The notes beneath the pieces were generated by a model, which ran no database searches, was not told the DNA's origin, and was given only the letters and a program-made list of their open reading frames with translations. A DNA stretch of 23,375 nt, taken from JBEKZQ01 sp049509675 (GTDB taxonomy: Bacteria > Planctomycetota > Planctomycetia > Pirellulales > Thermoguttaceae). Each line of letters opens with the position of its first letter. The first letter of the stretch is position 1. Made by a program: the position numbers and the translations under genes. This document shows, in pieces, positions 23,056 through 23,375 of the stretch. The DNA lies in the NCBI GenBank assembly GCA_049509675.1, contig JBEKZQ010000105.1:1-23375 (forward strand), read 5' to 3'.

Positions 23056-23082
23056 TGCTTATCTTGTGAAGGATCGCTGCGG

Positions 23083-23375
23083 GTGCTCATCTTACTGACT
23101 AACGACGACGGGATTTATGCCCCCGGACTGGCCGCACTACAACAAGAGTTACGCCGGCTCGGCGAGGTCCACGTGGTGGCGCCGGCCACCGAACAGAGCG
23201 GCGTGGGGCATTCGATCACTTATCTTACGCCATTGATCGTCAAGGAGATTTTTCCAAACCCATGTGGGGCCGTAGACCAGCAGCGGTGGGGTTGGGCCGT
23301 CCAGGGCAGCCCGGCCGACTGCGTGAAAATCGGCATCGCCGAGTTGTGCCCCCGGCGGCCGGACCTGGTCGTCAG
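23083..23375 (+). CDS. surE: 5'/3'-nucleotidase SurE (partial, runs off right edge)
   Basis: Ninety-seven codons are present. The sequence from the GTG start reads MLILLTNDDGIYAPGL, the family's N-terminal metal-binding NDD motif, followed by VHVVAPATEQSGVGHSIT (phosphate and metal loop) and VQGSPADCVKIGIAEL, then RPDLVVS at the edge. SurE removes phosphate from nucleoside monophosphates and polyphosphate and is linked to stationary-phase survival and protein repair. The GTG at 23083 is chosen because GAAGGA (23068-23073) lies 9 nt upstream and because the family starts directly at this strand. An upstream in-frame GTG at 23050 would lie inside the leader hairpin. Confidence 0.93.
   Translation, partial: MLILLTNDDGIYAPGLAALQQELRRLGEVHVVAPATEQSGVGHSITYLTPLIVKEIFPNPCGAVDQQRWGWAVQGSPADCVKIGIAELCPRRPDLVV

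Larger units (their letters stand above)
22358..23082. other. Divergent intergenic region between rny and surE
   Basis: This stretch of 725 bp holds no gene I can support. Open minus-strand frames here (about 130-170 codons) are Arg/Pro/Trp-rich and look random. Several perfect hairpins are visible: CGCGATC/GATCGCG (22461-22480) and GGGCGGA/TCCGCCC (22608-22633), so a structured rny leader or small RNA is possible but unproven. An AT-rich TATATA lies near 22520. The right end carries the surE promoter candidate and leader hairpin. Confidence 0.5.

Overview
The window looks like chromosomal DNA from a planctomycete, probably of the Pirellulales or close relatives. This is inferred from high GC, secreted carbohydrate-active proteins next to housekeeping genes, a lone groES-groEL pair whose GroEL lacks the usual GGM tail, a rny-ymdB pair, an InlB-repeat exported protein, and many short palindromic intergenic repeats of the kind common in that group. 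No rRNA, tRNA, CRISPR array, integrase or transposase gene was seen.

Layout. Positions 1-747 hold no convincing gene, only short hairpin repeats. From 748 to 4037 three minus-strand genes run DoxX-like membrane protein, chromate transporter ChrA, secreted CE15-type esterase. A minus-strand secreted six-hairpin glycosidase-like protein follows (4243-6297). It is divergent from a plus-strand single-chain Type IIG restriction-modification enzyme (6441-9584) that carries an unusual Cys4 zinc ribbon. Next comes a translationally coupled minus-strand pair: class III aminotransferase (12457 to 11093), then a Gfo/Idh/MocA oxidoreductase (11096 to 9756). A repeat-rich island (about 12465-13060) separates them from a minus-strand exported beta-helix/InlB-repeat protein (15093 to 13237). 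That gene is divergent from groES-groEL (15632-17670). Convergent to groEL is an exported alpha/beta-hydrolase (18810 to 17803). Then come a minus-strand lipoprotein (19736 to 19056) and the minus-strand rny-ymdB pair (22357 to 19951). The plus-strand surE starts at 23083 and runs off the right edge.

Function. The window mixes RNA turnover and protein folding (RNase Y, YmdB, GroES/EL, SurE) with polysaccharide-related exported enzymes (CE15 esterase, glycosidase-like protein, beta-helix protein), one defence enzyme and a small aminotransferase/dehydrogenase module of unknown substrate.

The most striking feature is the population of non-coding palindromic elements, at least six families in 23 kb, and where they sit. 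One MITE-like element lies between a near-perfect Shine-Dalgarno sequence and the aminotransferase start codon. One lies in frame inside the oxidoreductase N-terminus, and another inside the ChrA N-terminus. Two 76-bp copies have identical arms but different loops. Others sit immediately 3' of ymdB and groEL, where they could act as terminators or mRNA 3'-end structures. No RAYT-type transposase that might mobilise them is present in the window.
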